Origin: Yarrowia lipolytica
Lineage: Eukaryota; Ascomycota; Dipodascomycetes; Dipodascales
Assembly: GCF_001761485.1 (NCBI RefSeq)
Contig: NC_090772.1
Coordinates: forward strand, 2,044,501 to 2,108,500
Direction: 5' to 3'
Length of the DNA: 64,000 bases
The notes below the pieces were generated by a model. That model did no database searches, was not told the DNA's origin, and worked only from the letters and a program-made list of their open reading frames with translations. Made by a program: the position numbers and the translations under genes. Of the stretch, positions 31,850-43,800 are shown piece by piece (the stretch's first letter is position 1; every line of letters begins with the position of its first letter).

Positions 31850-34800
31850 TCAAGCCATGTTTTCCAGCATCTTCTGCATATAATAATCATGATGAGAGTA
31901 CTGTTCACCAACAATTGCCTTGATCAGAACAAGAATTCGGTCCATTCGATCGTAGATCTTGTTGGCGATGGAAACAGCACTGAGGAAGGTGGCAGAATCA
32001 GGAGTGTTGACGGGACCCTGCAAGTTTGCATCCATCAAACGCTTTCGAGCAACAGCTGCATGCTCATGGTACAAATGTCCAGGGGTCATCTGAGGCAAAC
32101 CAATACCTTCTCGAAGACCGGTACTTGCCATGAACACGACTGAGAAGAAATTTGACATGAGGACAGGGTGGTCCCATCCCACACATCGAATTACCTCCGG
32201 CAGCCACTTCTCCACGTCTTCCAAACGCTTGATGACAAAATACAAATGTGCGTACAACTCCACCAGCTCCGAACAGAGAGCCAGAAGCTCCATATAGCTT
32301 CGTCGTGGCCAAGGACCTGAAAGGTCAGGCTCATACTTGATCACACCAGAGAGTCGCTTGGCTCCCATGAGCTTCAGCACACACATTTCAATGTTGTCCG
32401 AGAAGGGATCGTCAGTGGCATCCACCACCAGTCCAGGGTGCTTCAATTTCTCCGCGGCAAAAGTCATCACCTGGCAAAACAGAGTACCTGTATTGCCCAC
32501 AACAGATGCAACAATAAGTCGGACGGCTTTCTTGCCGGACTTGGGATGCGGGAAATTGCAGCAGATCATACCAATCACAATACCAACACAGACGGTGACA
32601 TAACGATGCCATGCCGCAGTGAAACCGTAGCCAACATAGACAGCTCCTGGGTTCTGACCATCGAGCCACGAAATGGAGACAACCAGACACATTGCAATGC
32701 ACAACATGAGTCTGGGCACCGGGGAGACTCCAGGCGGCCAGAACTCTCGGTAGAAATGCATCAGCAAAAGAACAATGCCAAAGGCCACCATGAAACCATA
32801 GGCGTTACCGTGACCGTTACCAGTGGAGATGTACCATGTAACCATACCAATGACCACAGCATAAAAAGTGTGGAAGATACGGTTGACGGCAGAAAACATG
32901 TTATCTGCAGCATACTCGGCCACAGACATACCGGTCATAACCACAGCCCAGTAACATCGGTTCTTGTAGTACCAGTAATGGGTGTTTGTGAACAGAGCCG
33001 GGGTCAGGGCAGCCACACAGAATAGCGCTCCTTTGATAGGGACAAGCCAGGACGAGGCACGCGATCTGGCGTAGAATAATCGTACCTTCTTTCCAATCTT
33101 GTGGCCCCAGTGACGGGCAGGAAGGGCGTCTGGATCTCGCTCTGCCTTCAGGGGAGTGATTTTTTCGGCCTCAGCGTCGTTTCCAACGAGAGCATCAGCC
33201 GAAGAAGTGAAGACAGAAATGGATGCAAATTTCAGAGAAGCCATTTTGAAAATGCCAGTAATCCAGTGGGGGGTGGGATGATCTCGGTCAAAAGATATGA
33301 GCTTTTCAACCATGAAAGTAATGGTTCGATTCACTTCTTCAACGTAGCCACAATAAAGAGTCTTTTGAAGAATTAGGTAAGGACTCATTGTGTTTTCAGT
33401 AACAGCAAATCGCTTCTCGCGAAACGATTCAGTTGCCTTGGAAAAGTGTTCGTAAGCTGAAGATATCTCCAGAGCCATTGTTTGCTGGTCAAGCACGTGC
33501 TTCTTGTGTAACCAAGGCAACCAAGACCATCCTCGAAAGTCATTGGCTACAGTAATCCACTTGATAGCCACCTTCATCATGCCTGCTTGTTTCAAAACCA
33601 TGGGACCACAAATATCAGACAGGGTTTGAATGGTCTCATCGAGATCAGAAAGGGTAACGGGTTTTTCGGATTGTCTCAAGACGCTTGCGACCGAATGCTG
33701 GGTTTCATACACACCCACAGGGGCATACTTCTTGTGGATCTCACTGATGACAGGCTCAATGCTTGCCTCCTTGTCCTCAATTATGACGCGCCGCAAGTGT
33801 TCGATCGAATCGAAAATCATAATGAGACCAGTCAGCTGGGAAGTGAGACGCCGGGCTGTGATTCGCGCGCTCTGGTATCCAGCAATGGTGAATCGGGTGA
33901 AACTGAATTCAAGAGGAATAGGTCCTGACGACATCCTCAAGACAGGACCCAGACTCCGTAGACCAGAGACACACTGTTCGAGTTTCCAGTACCCTAGCCA
34001 AGTATCGGGAACACTCGGCTTGGCCTGGGCTAAGAAGCCAACCTGCCATTCCAATGTCTGTACAACAGCCCCCTGGAACCTCAGCAGCTTAGTGGTGAAC
34101 TGGTACCCCGATGTGAAGGGGAAGAAAATTATTGCTACCACCACGTTGGCAGCAAGTCCGATACCCATGGGCTTGAGCATGCCAGCACCAATGGTTTTAG
34201 GGGCGTACCAAGGGAAATGCATAGCTGAGTCTGCTGCCACAGCTGCAGCGATAAACGAGGTTGAAGCTCCTGCTGCGAATGTCATGGGGTCGTGGAACTT
34301 GCACCAGAAACAAACTGTACAAGCCACGGCAACCCAAATGGCGTAAACAACACCGGGGCCGGCTTTCATGTAGTGGCCGTGAACACAGTAGTCCGTCATG
34401 CATGCAATGAGTTCCTTCTTAGGCAAACTGGCTGAACACACACCTCTGGAAATCACATCCTTGAGAATGTCAGCTTGCGTAACAGAGTCATAAAAGTACC
34501 TGTTGGCAATGTATCCAGGAATGATGTATCCACACACCCAACCCCAGACGATGAAAGCACACAGCACACAATTTGCGATGAAAGCTCCGATCACTGAAAC
34601 CTGCCCTGACGTCTGCACAACTGTCATGATTAATGCCAGGTGTGCCGAGGAGCCTGTCCATGCCCAGGCTGGCTTGACTGTGAGTAGAAAGAGCATGGAG
34701 AAGGATGCTGCCCAGTTTCGGAGAATGATCTTGGCGGACTTTAGATTCAGATTGTTTAGGAACCAGTCCGGATGGACGAACCGGTACCAGTACGGTTTAC

Positions 34801-34855
34801 TGGGCGGCGGCGGCGGGCGATTTGGATACGCGCGATAGGATTGTATGTATGGCAT
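31850..34855 (-). CDS. BRE4-like / aromatic acid exporter (ArAE-type) family membrane protein, copy A
   Basis: A 1001-residue protein. The N-terminus has a Pro run (NRPPPPPSKPYWYRFVHPDW). A first membrane cluster (about 45-265, e.g. IGAFIANCVLCAFIVWGW and ANVVVAIIFFPFT) is followed by a long soluble region and a second membrane cluster (about 615-770, e.g. GALFCVAALTPALF, YAVVIGMVTWYIS). A C-terminal soluble region follows. This two-cluster layout fits the fungal family of S. cerevisiae Bre4 (brefeldin A sensitivity), related to aromatic-acid exporter and FUSC-type proteins. The substrate is unknown. A close paralogue (37762-40803) lies 2.9 kb upstream on the same strand, with shared blocks such as KSGKKAVRLIVASVVG versus KSGKKMIRKILSGVIG. 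ATG 34855 starts the family-like N-terminus. Family call likely; transport function is inference. Confidence 0.8.
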   Translation of the reverse strand: MPYIQSYRAYPNRPPPPPSKPYWYRFVHPDWFLNNLNLKSAKIILRNWAASFSMLFLLTVKPAWAWTGSSAHLALIMTVVQTSGQVSVIGAFIANCVLCAFIVWGWVCGYIIPGYIANRYFYDSVTQADILKDVISRGVCSASLPKKELIACMTDYCVHGHYMKAGPGVVYAIWVAVACTVCFWCKFHDPMTFAAGASTSFIAAAVAADSAMHFPWYAPKTIGAGMLKPMGIGLAANVVVAIIFFPFTSGYQFTTKLLRFQGAVVQTLEWQVGFLAQAKPSVPDTWLGYWKLEQCVSGLRSLGPVLRMSSGPIPLEFSFTRFTIAGYQSARITARRLTSQLTGLIMIFDSIEHLRRVIIEDKEASIEPVISEIHKKYAPVGVYETQHSVASVLRQSEKPVTLSDLDETIQTLSDICGPMVLKQAGMMKVAIKWITVANDFRGWSWLPWLHKKHVLDQQTMALEISSAYEHFSKATESFREKRFAVTENTMSPYLILQKTLYCGYVEEVNRTITFMVEKLISFDRDHPTPHWITGIFKMASLKFASISVFTSSADALVGNDAEAEKITPLKAERDPDALPARHWGHKIGKKVRLFYARSRASSWLVPIKGALFCVAALTPALFTNTHYWYYKNRCYWAVVMTGMSVAEYAADNMFSAVNRIFHTFYAVVIGMVTWYISTGNGHGNAYGFMVAFGIVLLLMHFYREFWPPGVSPVPRLMLCIAMCLVVSISWLDGQNPGAVYVGYGFTAAWHRYVTVCVGIVIGMICCNFPHPKSGKKAVRLIVASVVGNTGTLFCQVMTFAAEKLKHPGLVVDATDDPFSDNIEMCVLKLMGAKRLSGVIKYEPDLSGPWPRRSYMELLALCSELVELYAHLYFVIKRLEDVEKWLPEVIRCVGWDHPVLMSNFFSVVFMASTGLREGIGLPQMTPGHLYHEHAAVARKRLMDANLQGPVNTPDSATFLSAVSIANKIYDRMDRILVLIKAIVGEQYSHHDYYMQKMLENMA

Positions 34856-37761
34856 GCTAGTTGGAAATTGAGCGAGTACTTTGCTAGAGTGTCAACAGGT
34901 GCGGACGGAAAGATAGAAAGGGAAGAGGAATGCAAGCAAAATCTGGGTTAGTAAAGAAGGGGGTTGTCCGAGACGGTCAGACACCATAGGTAGACTGGTA
35001 GTGCTGTGATTCAGACCCATCTCAAGCTATAGAGAGAAAAGGCCAGGAATCTCGGAGAATGATCCAAACGGAAGTATGCTGTTACATAACATGGCAAGTG
35101 TGGCTTTTTCAACGACATTGCCGAACATGTAGTATATGCCGTCCTCCACACATGGTATCCTCGAGCCAGTGGCTCCCAGCAACTTGTACTGTCACGTCTC
35201 TAGCCCGTAAAACAGTGCGAGGGCAGTAGGCCTTTGGACATTCTCGGGTCGTTCTGTCAAAGCTGTCAAATGTCGTTGTCATCTGTACGTCGGTGCCAAG
35301 GGGTCTGCTAATGCAGGTGTCGTATGTACTGTACTCACGGAGAAGTGTCGAAGAGAAACGTCAACGGTCGAAGAAAGGTCGGAGAAGGAACAATAGGTGG
35401 CGAAGAGTAGGACACGAAAGTGCACCAGGTAAAATGTGAAACCCGTGAGAGATAGAGTTGATCCACGGGGTATAATTGTTATTACGTCGCTGGATTCAGT
35501 TAGACTCGAGAGAGCTGGAACTCTGCGTTATTTAATATGGGAGGGGTTAGTGGGTATAGAAAGCCCGTGAAAGCCGGAAATAAAATTTAGAAAAGACCAC
35601 TCCAATCTAGACGACGACGAAAGTCCACAGAATCTATTTTTATTGCGATATGAGGAGTATTCATACATTTACCACCCCCACAACCGCACATGTCAAACGC
35701 ACAGAATACACCTTATTTGCAACAATGCAGGCAAGCAGGTTTTTTTTATCAGCCGTACGGTTTGCAAAAGACGCCCTGTGGGAATAACAGACCCACAGAT
35801 TGCACTGACAGATACATTGGCGGGCAATATTCCCGTAGCTGGTCTTTTGCAATCACCTTGTACAATTATCCATGTACACAATCCGCTATTTCCCTCCACT
35901 ACGTTCATGTCCAAACTCTCTTTTTGGGGGCTGTACTAATCATAGTCTTTTTCGGCTAAAGCTTGTTGTACAGTATACAAGGGTGTTTGTTCTGCTGCGC
36001 TGCACTCGTAGCTGTGGAGAGATGTGATGATGGATGGCTCGAATAAATATCAATGCGTGAGGTCCGGTTGACCGCGGGAGGAGGGGGGGTAGCCGTCGGG
36101 ACAGCTTGGGGGTAGCTGTCTGGTTATATAAATATATATATATATACAGCGTGGTCTTGGTCTGTTGTCGATCCAACCCCTTACACCTCCTGAACAGGAC
36201 ATATGAAAAGAGATCGACATTTGATTCTAGCGAGCGAGAAAACGTTAGTCAGCAGCGTTGCAGATTACACAATGAAAGTCTGAAGCTGAAACAGGGTTCC
36301 GCGTGGACTTGCATTCATTTACGGGGGTTCGTGGTGGGGCGACAGCATGACAATGGTGAGAAGCAGCCAAGTGCAGCATGAGTAGATTGAGCGAATTGGA
36401 CATGGGAATTGGAGATTGAGGAATGAAGGAAAAAAAACCAATTAAACCAATTAAACAGAATAAACCAAATTAACAGAATAACAGAATAAACCAAATAAAT
36501 CAACTAAACTAAATAATCCAAACTCCCGATCCAAACCCCGATCCACTCCCTCCGATCCAAACCGCTTGTTCCTTGTTTTGCGCTAAAAACGGTTTTGTCA
36601 GTCTTATACGTCTACTCATTGTTCGACTCTAAACGGACCCTTGGGTAATCGACAAATCATTGAGCCCACAGCCAAGAAAAATGGCAGATGGCCATTCTGG
36701 GCTAACACAAAAACCCCGCCAGTCATCCCGGGAAACTCGTCCAACTCCTCTCTACGGACAAAACAGGTTGGCACAGGGTACATACCGTAGTATCCATAGT
36801 TGCTATTTTAACACACACCTTGTATCGGTTAAAATTTTGGGTTTCGGAGTTATCGGATATGACAGGCCCCGAGAACCTGTCTGTCTCCTCCGTACAGTAA
36901 TTATAACGGCAGAACCGCGTAACGCACGGGATTGGGGTTTCAGCCGCAGCAGAGGACCCAGGTCACGTGATACTATCAAGAGTGCAATCCTAAGCTCACA
37001 TCAGTTTGATACTGGTGCTGGTACGTACCCGGTCTACAAGTACACTATGTACGAATGCTAGGGCTATAGTGTTTTTTGCGAATTGACATCATTTTCGATG
37101 CTTTGTAATTCCCGTCTTTCCGTCTTTGAACAGAAAAAAAAAAGCCGAATGAAGAGCCTTCACCACGTGGACGCAGGGCACAGTTTCAGCAGCGAGTCAT
37201 GGTGGTTACAGTACTGTACGTACAGTACACTGTATGTATTGTGCATCACACAGCAATGAGGTTATGAAGGAAGAACAAGTCACATGATAAAGCAACTGGA
37301 GTCGTATTATGTCATGTGACTTTCTCTTATCCACTACAATGTTGCCATAGCAACATTTTTATTTGTATCATAGCACTAGACAAAAAAGTACACGCAATTC
37401 CGTGGGTGAGTTCAGAAAAAGTAAAGTGTCAACACCGGGCGGACTTGAAGCGGCGCAGAGTTGGGCCGTTGGTCTTGTTAAGGCTAATAAAAGCACTTCT
37501 TCAAATCTCCCTCACTTTGCTCCTTTCAGGTTCATCAGTGCGAGGGATCCCGAAAAACTACGAAAGGTCACGGGGGGAAAAAAACCCAAGGAGCTCCAAT
37601 CGGAACAGTTGTAATTAGTGACTGATTCTGTGAGCTACCGGTCCGTCAAGTTCATTAAATAATCATGGGCATTAAAATATTCTATTGAACTCTAGTATAA
37701 ATAATTTACGATATTCGTACTCGTACGTAATTCGAGAACTGTGCCTGCCAGATGCACCAGC
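34856..37761. other. Intergenic region between the BRE4-like paralogues
   Basis: About 2.9 kb. It contains an AT-dinucleotide run (36125-36146), a degenerate AT-rich repeat built on AACAGAATAAACCA (about 36434-36520), three CGATCCAAAC-like units just after it, and palindromic GTACTGTAC words near 37210. No gene is supported. Confidence 0.55.
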
Positions 37762-40700
37762 TTAGGCAACATCGCGTCGCATCAACTCCTCCAAATAGTA
37801 CTCGTGTCCCCAATATTGCTCTCCAACCACCTCCTTTGTGGTGACCAGGATTCGATCCATTCGGTCATACAGCTTGTTAGCCACACTGACAGCAGCCAGA
37901 AACACACTGGCATCTTCAGTTTGAGGAAGCAGAGTGTTGATGACACCGTCAGGCTGGGCACTGTTGCTGCTGTCACTGGCTCGTTTTTCCTGGCTGCTCT
38001 CATCCTTGGATTCCATTGCCATGCAATGAACTTCACGGGACACAACTTTGGCATGCTCGTAGAACAAATCGGCCGTGGAGATCTGAGGGAGTCCCTTACC
38101 CTGTACCAGTGCTCCGCTCACCATGTACACGACCGAAAAGTAGTGGGCCATGAGATGGTGGTTTCGCCAGCCAGCAACAAGCACGATTTGTGGAAGCCAC
38201 AGATGCACATCCTTGACACGCTTGATGAAGGTGTACAGATGCAAAGTGAGCTCAACGACCTCGAAACAGAGACAGAGCAGCTCATTGTACGCCTTTGCGG
38301 GCCAGGGTCCGGACATGTTGGGCTCGAACTTGACGACACCAAAAAGACGCTTGGCTCCCATGAGCTGCAGAACCGTGCCCGTCACATGACTAGCCACGGG
38401 ATCCTTTGTAGCATCGACAACTAGGTCAGGATTCTTCATTCTCACGGCTGAGAACTCAGACACCTCGCAGAAGATGCTGGCTGTCTCTCCAATCACGCCA
38501 CTGAGGATCTTTCGAATCATCTTCTTACCAGACTTGGGTCTGGGGACGTTCGAAGCAATGGTTCCAATACCGATGCCGGCAACCACACAGACATATCGAT
38601 GCCAGGCTGCCGTGAATCCAACACCAATATCGACGGACGAGGGCTCTTGGCCATCGTACCATGACAGACCCAAGACCAGGTTCATGGCAACAATAAGCAT
38701 GATTCTGGGGAAGTAGGATTTTCCAGGAGGAATGAACTCTCGGTAGCAAATGGCAAAGAAGGCAATGATACCCATGACTACTCCGAAGCCGTAGTAGTTG
38801 CCTCGTCCGTTACCTGTGGAGATGTACCAAGCCACCATTCCAATCACAACGGCGTAAAATGTATGCAGAACTCGGTTGAAGGCGTTGAACAAGTTATCTG
38901 CGGAAATCTCGGCCATAGACATGTTGGTCATGACTACAGTCCAGTAGATTCGATGCGAGTAGAACCACCAGTGCGATTGTTTGATGAGACAGGGTAACAG
39001 AGGGATGATTGTAAAAAGAGAGGCTTTGATGGGGGTCACTAAACGAGGTTGAATGACAAAGTGGTACGCTGCTCGGACCTTTCCTCCAATACGGTGCAGA
39101 ATATGCTGAGGAGCACCATGATCGGGATCTCGAGAAGTAGGAAACCGGGTCTCGTTCTCTGTAAGGGCTTCGTTGCTGACCGCAGCCTTCCCAGGCGACA
39201 TGACAAGCAAACCGGCGAGCTTGTGGAGCTGGAGATGTTTCCAAGACAGTCCAGTGGTGAATCCTGGGGTTGCGCGGTTATGGTCCAGTTCGCTGAGCTG
39301 GTCTACAAGCAGAGTCAAGACTCGAACTAGCTCGTTAATGTACTCCACATATAGAGCCTTTTGCATGGCCAGAAATGGGGTGCTCTTTTCGTCGTGGTGG
39401 GAGTGGATTGACATGAATCGCGACACTGCCTCTTCATATAGCGCACGAGATGAAGCCAATTTTTCAGCCATTTCTCGTTGTCTGGACGCATGTTTCGACC
39501 GGATGAAGGGGAGAATAGTGTAGAACCGGAAGTGGTTGGCGGTTTCAATCCACTCACAGCACACAGCTAGAGTCTGGATCATGGCTTCGAGAATGGGAGA
39601 ACACGTCATGTTGATATCCTCGAAGGCTGCGTCCAATTGCTCCAGAGTCAGGGGACGATCGGCCAAAATGGAGGACATGGACTTTGTAGCCTCGTAGTTC
39701 CCAACTGGGTATGGCTTTCCATTGGGTCCTTCTTTCTGCTCTCCGGCCTGGTATCCCCCTACAGACACCCTAGCCTGTTCGAAACTGTCGTAGATTGTGG
39801 TGATTCCCGCACAGGTGCTCGTGAGTCGTGAAAAGGTGATGAAGAATGAAGGGTACAGCTTGAGAGGGAACCGGGTATAGGACACCTCCAGTGGTATCGA
39901 ACCAGAAACAATTTTGAGAACAGGAACGAGCATTCTAGTTTTAGCCACAAGACCCTCATGGCCGTTGTAGGTTTTCCAGTTCTCCATAGACGGCTTCACC
40001 CCGTTCATAAAGTCCTTCTGGAACTGTAGAATCGACTGGACGCCTTTGAACGCTCGGTTGACATACGTGGTGTACTGGAAGCCAGCAGTAAAGGGGAAAA
40101 TGATGATGGCCACCAGCAGATTGGTAGCAAAAGCAATTCCCATGGGTTTGGTAATCAGAGCTCCTGTCTCCTTAATGTCCACCCACGGCGTATGCATGGA
40201 GGTCTGGGCGCACACGGCTGTAGCAATCATTCCAGTGATGGCTCCATTACCGTAGAATACAGGGTCTCTGAACTTGAGGAAGAAGTTGATTGAGCAGATG
40301 ACTGCAAACCAAAAGGCGTAGACCACCGAGGCGTTACCCTTCATGAAGTAACCATGTTCACAGGCGTTCATTAAGCATTCCTCCAGTTTAGGCCCCGCCA
40401 TACAGACTCCCTTGTCGATGAGTATCTGGGCAAAGTCCTCCTTTTTCAGCCCGTCGTAAAAGTAGTGGTTCGAGATATGCTGTGGCAAAATGTTTCCACA
40501 GATCCACGAACACACAATGTACATCATCATGACAATGTTGGTGATGATGGCAGTTGGGACCGATAGCTGGCCCGAAGGAGACACAAAGGTCATGATGGGC
40601 AGCAGATAGATGGTGCTTCCAAACCACTTGCGCGAGTAGGGCACAATCTCGATGATAATCATGCCGAAAGTCGCGCACCAATCTCGGAAGATGATCTTGA

Positions 40701-40803
40701 ACGACGGCCAGTCCAGGTGTTCTGTCACCCAGATGGGATGCAAGAAACGGTGCCAATATGGCAGCACCGGTGGTGGCGGCGGGCGATTCGAGTGGGCTCG
40801 CAT
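37762..40803 (-). CDS. BRE4-like / aromatic acid exporter (ArAE-type) family membrane protein, copy B
   Basis: A 1013-residue protein with the same architecture as the 31850-34855 gene: a Pro-run N-terminus (NRPPPPPVLPYWHRFLHPIW), an N-terminal membrane cluster (about 50-260), a soluble middle, a second membrane cluster (about 605-755, e.g. YAVVIGMVAWYISTGNGRG, nearly identical in the paralogue) and a soluble C-terminal region. It differs by a Ser/Asn-rich insert near the C-terminus (SKDESSQEKRASDSSNSAQP). The pair probably arose by tandem duplication followed by long divergence. The ATG at 40803 is the first of the frame. Substrate and location are not shown by the sequence. Confidence 0.8.
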   Translation of the reverse strand: MRAHSNRPPPPPVLPYWHRFLHPIWVTEHLDWPSFKIIFRDWCATFGMIIIEIVPYSRKWFGSTIYLLPIMTFVSPSGQLSVPTAIITNIVMMMYIVCSWICGNILPQHISNHYFYDGLKKEDFAQILIDKGVCMAGPKLEECLMNACEHGYFMKGNASVVYAFWFAVICSINFFLKFRDPVFYGNGAITGMIATAVCAQTSMHTPWVDIKETGALITKPMGIAFATNLLVAIIIFPFTAGFQYTTYVNRAFKGVQSILQFQKDFMNGVKPSMENWKTYNGHEGLVAKTRMLVPVLKIVSGSIPLEVSYTRFPLKLYPSFFITFSRLTSTCAGITTIYDSFEQARVSVGGYQAGEQKEGPNGKPYPVGNYEATKSMSSILADRPLTLEQLDAAFEDINMTCSPILEAMIQTLAVCCEWIETANHFRFYTILPFIRSKHASRQREMAEKLASSRALYEEAVSRFMSIHSHHDEKSTPFLAMQKALYVEYINELVRVLTLLVDQLSELDHNRATPGFTTGLSWKHLQLHKLAGLLVMSPGKAAVSNEALTENETRFPTSRDPDHGAPQHILHRIGGKVRAAYHFVIQPRLVTPIKASLFTIIPLLPCLIKQSHWWFYSHRIYWTVVMTNMSMAEISADNLFNAFNRVLHTFYAVVIGMVAWYISTGNGRGNYYGFGVVMGIIAFFAICYREFIPPGKSYFPRIMLIVAMNLVLGLSWYDGQEPSSVDIGVGFTAAWHRYVCVVAGIGIGTIASNVPRPKSGKKMIRKILSGVIGETASIFCEVSEFSAVRMKNPDLVVDATKDPVASHVTGTVLQLMGAKRLFGVVKFEPNMSGPWPAKAYNELLCLCFEVVELTLHLYTFIKRVKDVHLWLPQIVLVAGWRNHHLMAHYFSVVYMVSGALVQGKGLPQISTADLFYEHAKVVSREVHCMAMESKDESSQEKRASDSSNSAQPDGVINTLLPQTEDASVFLAAVSVANKLYDRMDRILVTTKEVVGEQYWGHEYYLEELMRRDVA

Positions 40804-43800
40804 GGATGTGGAGGAGATTGAAGGTCTTCTCTCGTCTTTTTCTGTGGCATTTTGTGTCTCGCAACGGATATATTCGGTATAACCCTGTTTGATCCTCCGA
40901 CAACGGGGGTGGGTACTGTGTCTGATGAAGTCCTGCCGGGGGGATTTTTTCAGACGGGAAAAGACATACTACTAATATTGAGACTGTTCTGGATCGTCTG
41001 GACCAGGTGTCTCCAAAGAATCTCCTCTAGATATCTCACAAATGGGTATCTCCATCAACCCGTATTTCTCGGATTAACATTATCATATACGTCGCTAACA
41101 GTTAAAGCCGTGCGGGTGGGGATCCGGAAAATGCGACGTAAAACGTTCAGAAAAGCTGCAATCGTCACGAATTTTTTTCTCGTGGCCTTTTTCAACTCCC
41201 CACCACCCTATATAACAGACAAATCTCCGCTAGATCGCTATATTCGTCGCCTAACAGTAGTCATAAAAAATCGGCTCCCCCTAACCCATGGTCCATCCTC
41301 GCAAACTCAAAGGGGGGGCTGTAAGCTGCACACTGTAAAGGGAAGGAGAGACAGCTTTGCAGTGAATGATGTTGTCGAGGGAGCCAAGAGACAGACGGGA
41401 TGTTTTTTCGAATTGTATTTCCGAGTTGTTTTTTCGGGCCACGTGACGCCCGTTCGACTGACGTTTTCGTCATGTGTCCGTGCTTCTGACAGATTTGAAC
41501 AAGAAACGACTTTGTATATCTGGTCTGATCCTTTGTTCTATAAGCGGAAGTTTAATACAATTGTGGGGTTGACTGGTTTTCCTCCAACGGGTTGGTCTGC
41601 CCGTTTTATTTGCGGACAGACCGAAAGTGCTCCAAAAAGAACCCCGGATTTCAAAATCTTCCATGCTATATCTCCACATCCACCCTGCTCCAGCCATACA
41701 TTGCTCTCAAACCACTCTTTTTAGCGATAATCAATCTAGCCCACTGCATAAGCTCCCGAATCTCTCATGCGATATTATGGGGAGTTTTTTTACACAGCAT
41801 GCCCGGTTTACTCCCCCAGGAAAATGAAGAAAAACCGTTACCCAGCCCAGCCTTGCAGAAATCAACCTCATACTTGCTCTTCTACACTACGGGCTCTCGC
41901 ATTTCCAACCGCCCCAATGGCCAAGCACAAGACGTATCACAGCCACACCATACAAGGCGCCACATGTGCATCGGGGTGTACTGGATTATGTGGAACTCTA
42001 CCCAGTACAGTAGTGCGTATGGCGTTGAACTTTCATGGCAAGTTGGTGATGTAGGCTATACTAAGCGAATGAGAACTTGAGGGGTCAAACGGCGAAAAAA
42101 CGACTTTTACAAGTGAGACACGGGGACTTATACCAAGGAGGTCACGCCGTCCGTGGAGCAGCTGTTCCCAGGTCCGAAAAATCGATCGACGGGAAATAAT
42201 TTAACCCTCTAGCTAAACTATTATCTCCGATAATCAGAGGTTTAATTGGCTGTCGTAAGCTCGAGTTTTATTTTCGGGACGTTTAGGCGAAACCTTGATG
42301 TAGAAGTGCCCCTGGATGGGTGAAGCAGAGATAGCAAGATAGTCAATACAGGTAGTACCGGTAGTGTAAGTATAATCAGTTATTGCAGAAAAGAGTTTGG
42401 ATTGTCGCTCTCCTCTTATGATCAGTATACAAGAGTTTGGCTTGTCGGCCAGCTCGTCTCGTTTGCGCCCACCGAACAGATCCAGACGTTGGATTCTCCA
42501 GGTCAATTTACTACTATCCGAAATCAGACGAAACAGGACTAAATGCTGGAAAGTTGAATCCCATACACTTTCCAGAGCTTGGGGATCTACGTACTGTACT
42601 TCCGGCTGAATTGGAGTGCTCTTTGAGTCGGCCGTTTGAGTCGGCTGTTTGAGAGTCACTTGTCTATTGAAAATATCTCGTTATCCTCTATACGCCCTCA
42701 TTAAAGTACAACTACAAGTACGTATTGTAGTACACTCTGCATGCTGAAATACAGTACCAGTACTACAGTACATACTCGAGCCGCTCAGCTGGTGATCAAC
42801 ATGCTACTTTTAGCAAAGTTCAATGTGGGGATGTATTGATTTCTGAGTACATGTTGATGTATGAGACAGGGTGGGTCTGTTATTATGGTGTTACTCCTCC
42901 GAATCGGAGCTGATGAGTATGGTCTACTACTACAAGGTCAGACAGCTCTCGAAAACAGTCGGTAGTCTTGCAAATTTGGAAAATCGGCCGTCCATGTGGC
43001 CGTACAAGGATGACCAACAACTGGATAATTTTTCAGGATCGTCGGGTACTGTAGTAATTAACGACCCCAAAAGAGACTAGTAATTACCGATTGTATGGTC
43101 AATAAGCACAGAAGCTGGCAGGGGGATGTGCAATTGAGCCAAAAGACAACGTTAGACGTGGTGATCTTCGAGAAGAGTGGCTCTCACATGCGAACTTACA
43201 GCTGATGTGACACCTGCAGAGGCTTCTGCTGTATTGTATTGATGTAGACAGTTGCCCGTGCGCAGGGACCGGGCACGATATCGACAAGCTCCACAAGACT
43301 TCATTGTTGATTGAATATTGTTAAAATATGATATAAATATAAAACAATTCCAACAACTGAACATCTTGGTTGGCGATACGGTACTATTTCCGCGCTAACA
43401 GACTCCTTCCCGCTATCGATGTACATTATCTGGAGCTAAATCTGGGAGGTAAGTTTGGACCGGATGTCCGGCGATTCAAGGCTGAATGTTGGCTGTAAAT
43501 AGCAGTATCCAACTCATCCAATCATCTCAGACTTTTGTGATTGTCACTGTTCGAAGACTCGCCACAGCCAGCCCTGTCAATACTATGCAGTCTATTCCAA
43601 ACACTAGAGCCGTGCAGAAGGTACAAGTATGTACTGTACTGAATGTACTACACTCCACAAGTCCCGGAATGCAATTGTTACTCAGAGATGGATTAATGAG
43701 CCAAATCAATGCCCCATATGTCTTATTCAAGGTATTGAACTCGTAGTAACAGCTTCAGCACGTGTATTCAGTAAACAGCATCAGCACGTGTATCATAACA

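Noticed and set aside
40852-41724. 290-codon open frame upstream of the BRE4-like copy B
   Set aside because: It opens with TTG, has no ATG in the first 92 codons, shows no domain and covers the promoter side of the neighbouring gene.
42234-42659. 141-codon open frame, minus strand, fairly protein-like
   Set aside because: It contains no ATG at all and has no splice signals that would supply one.
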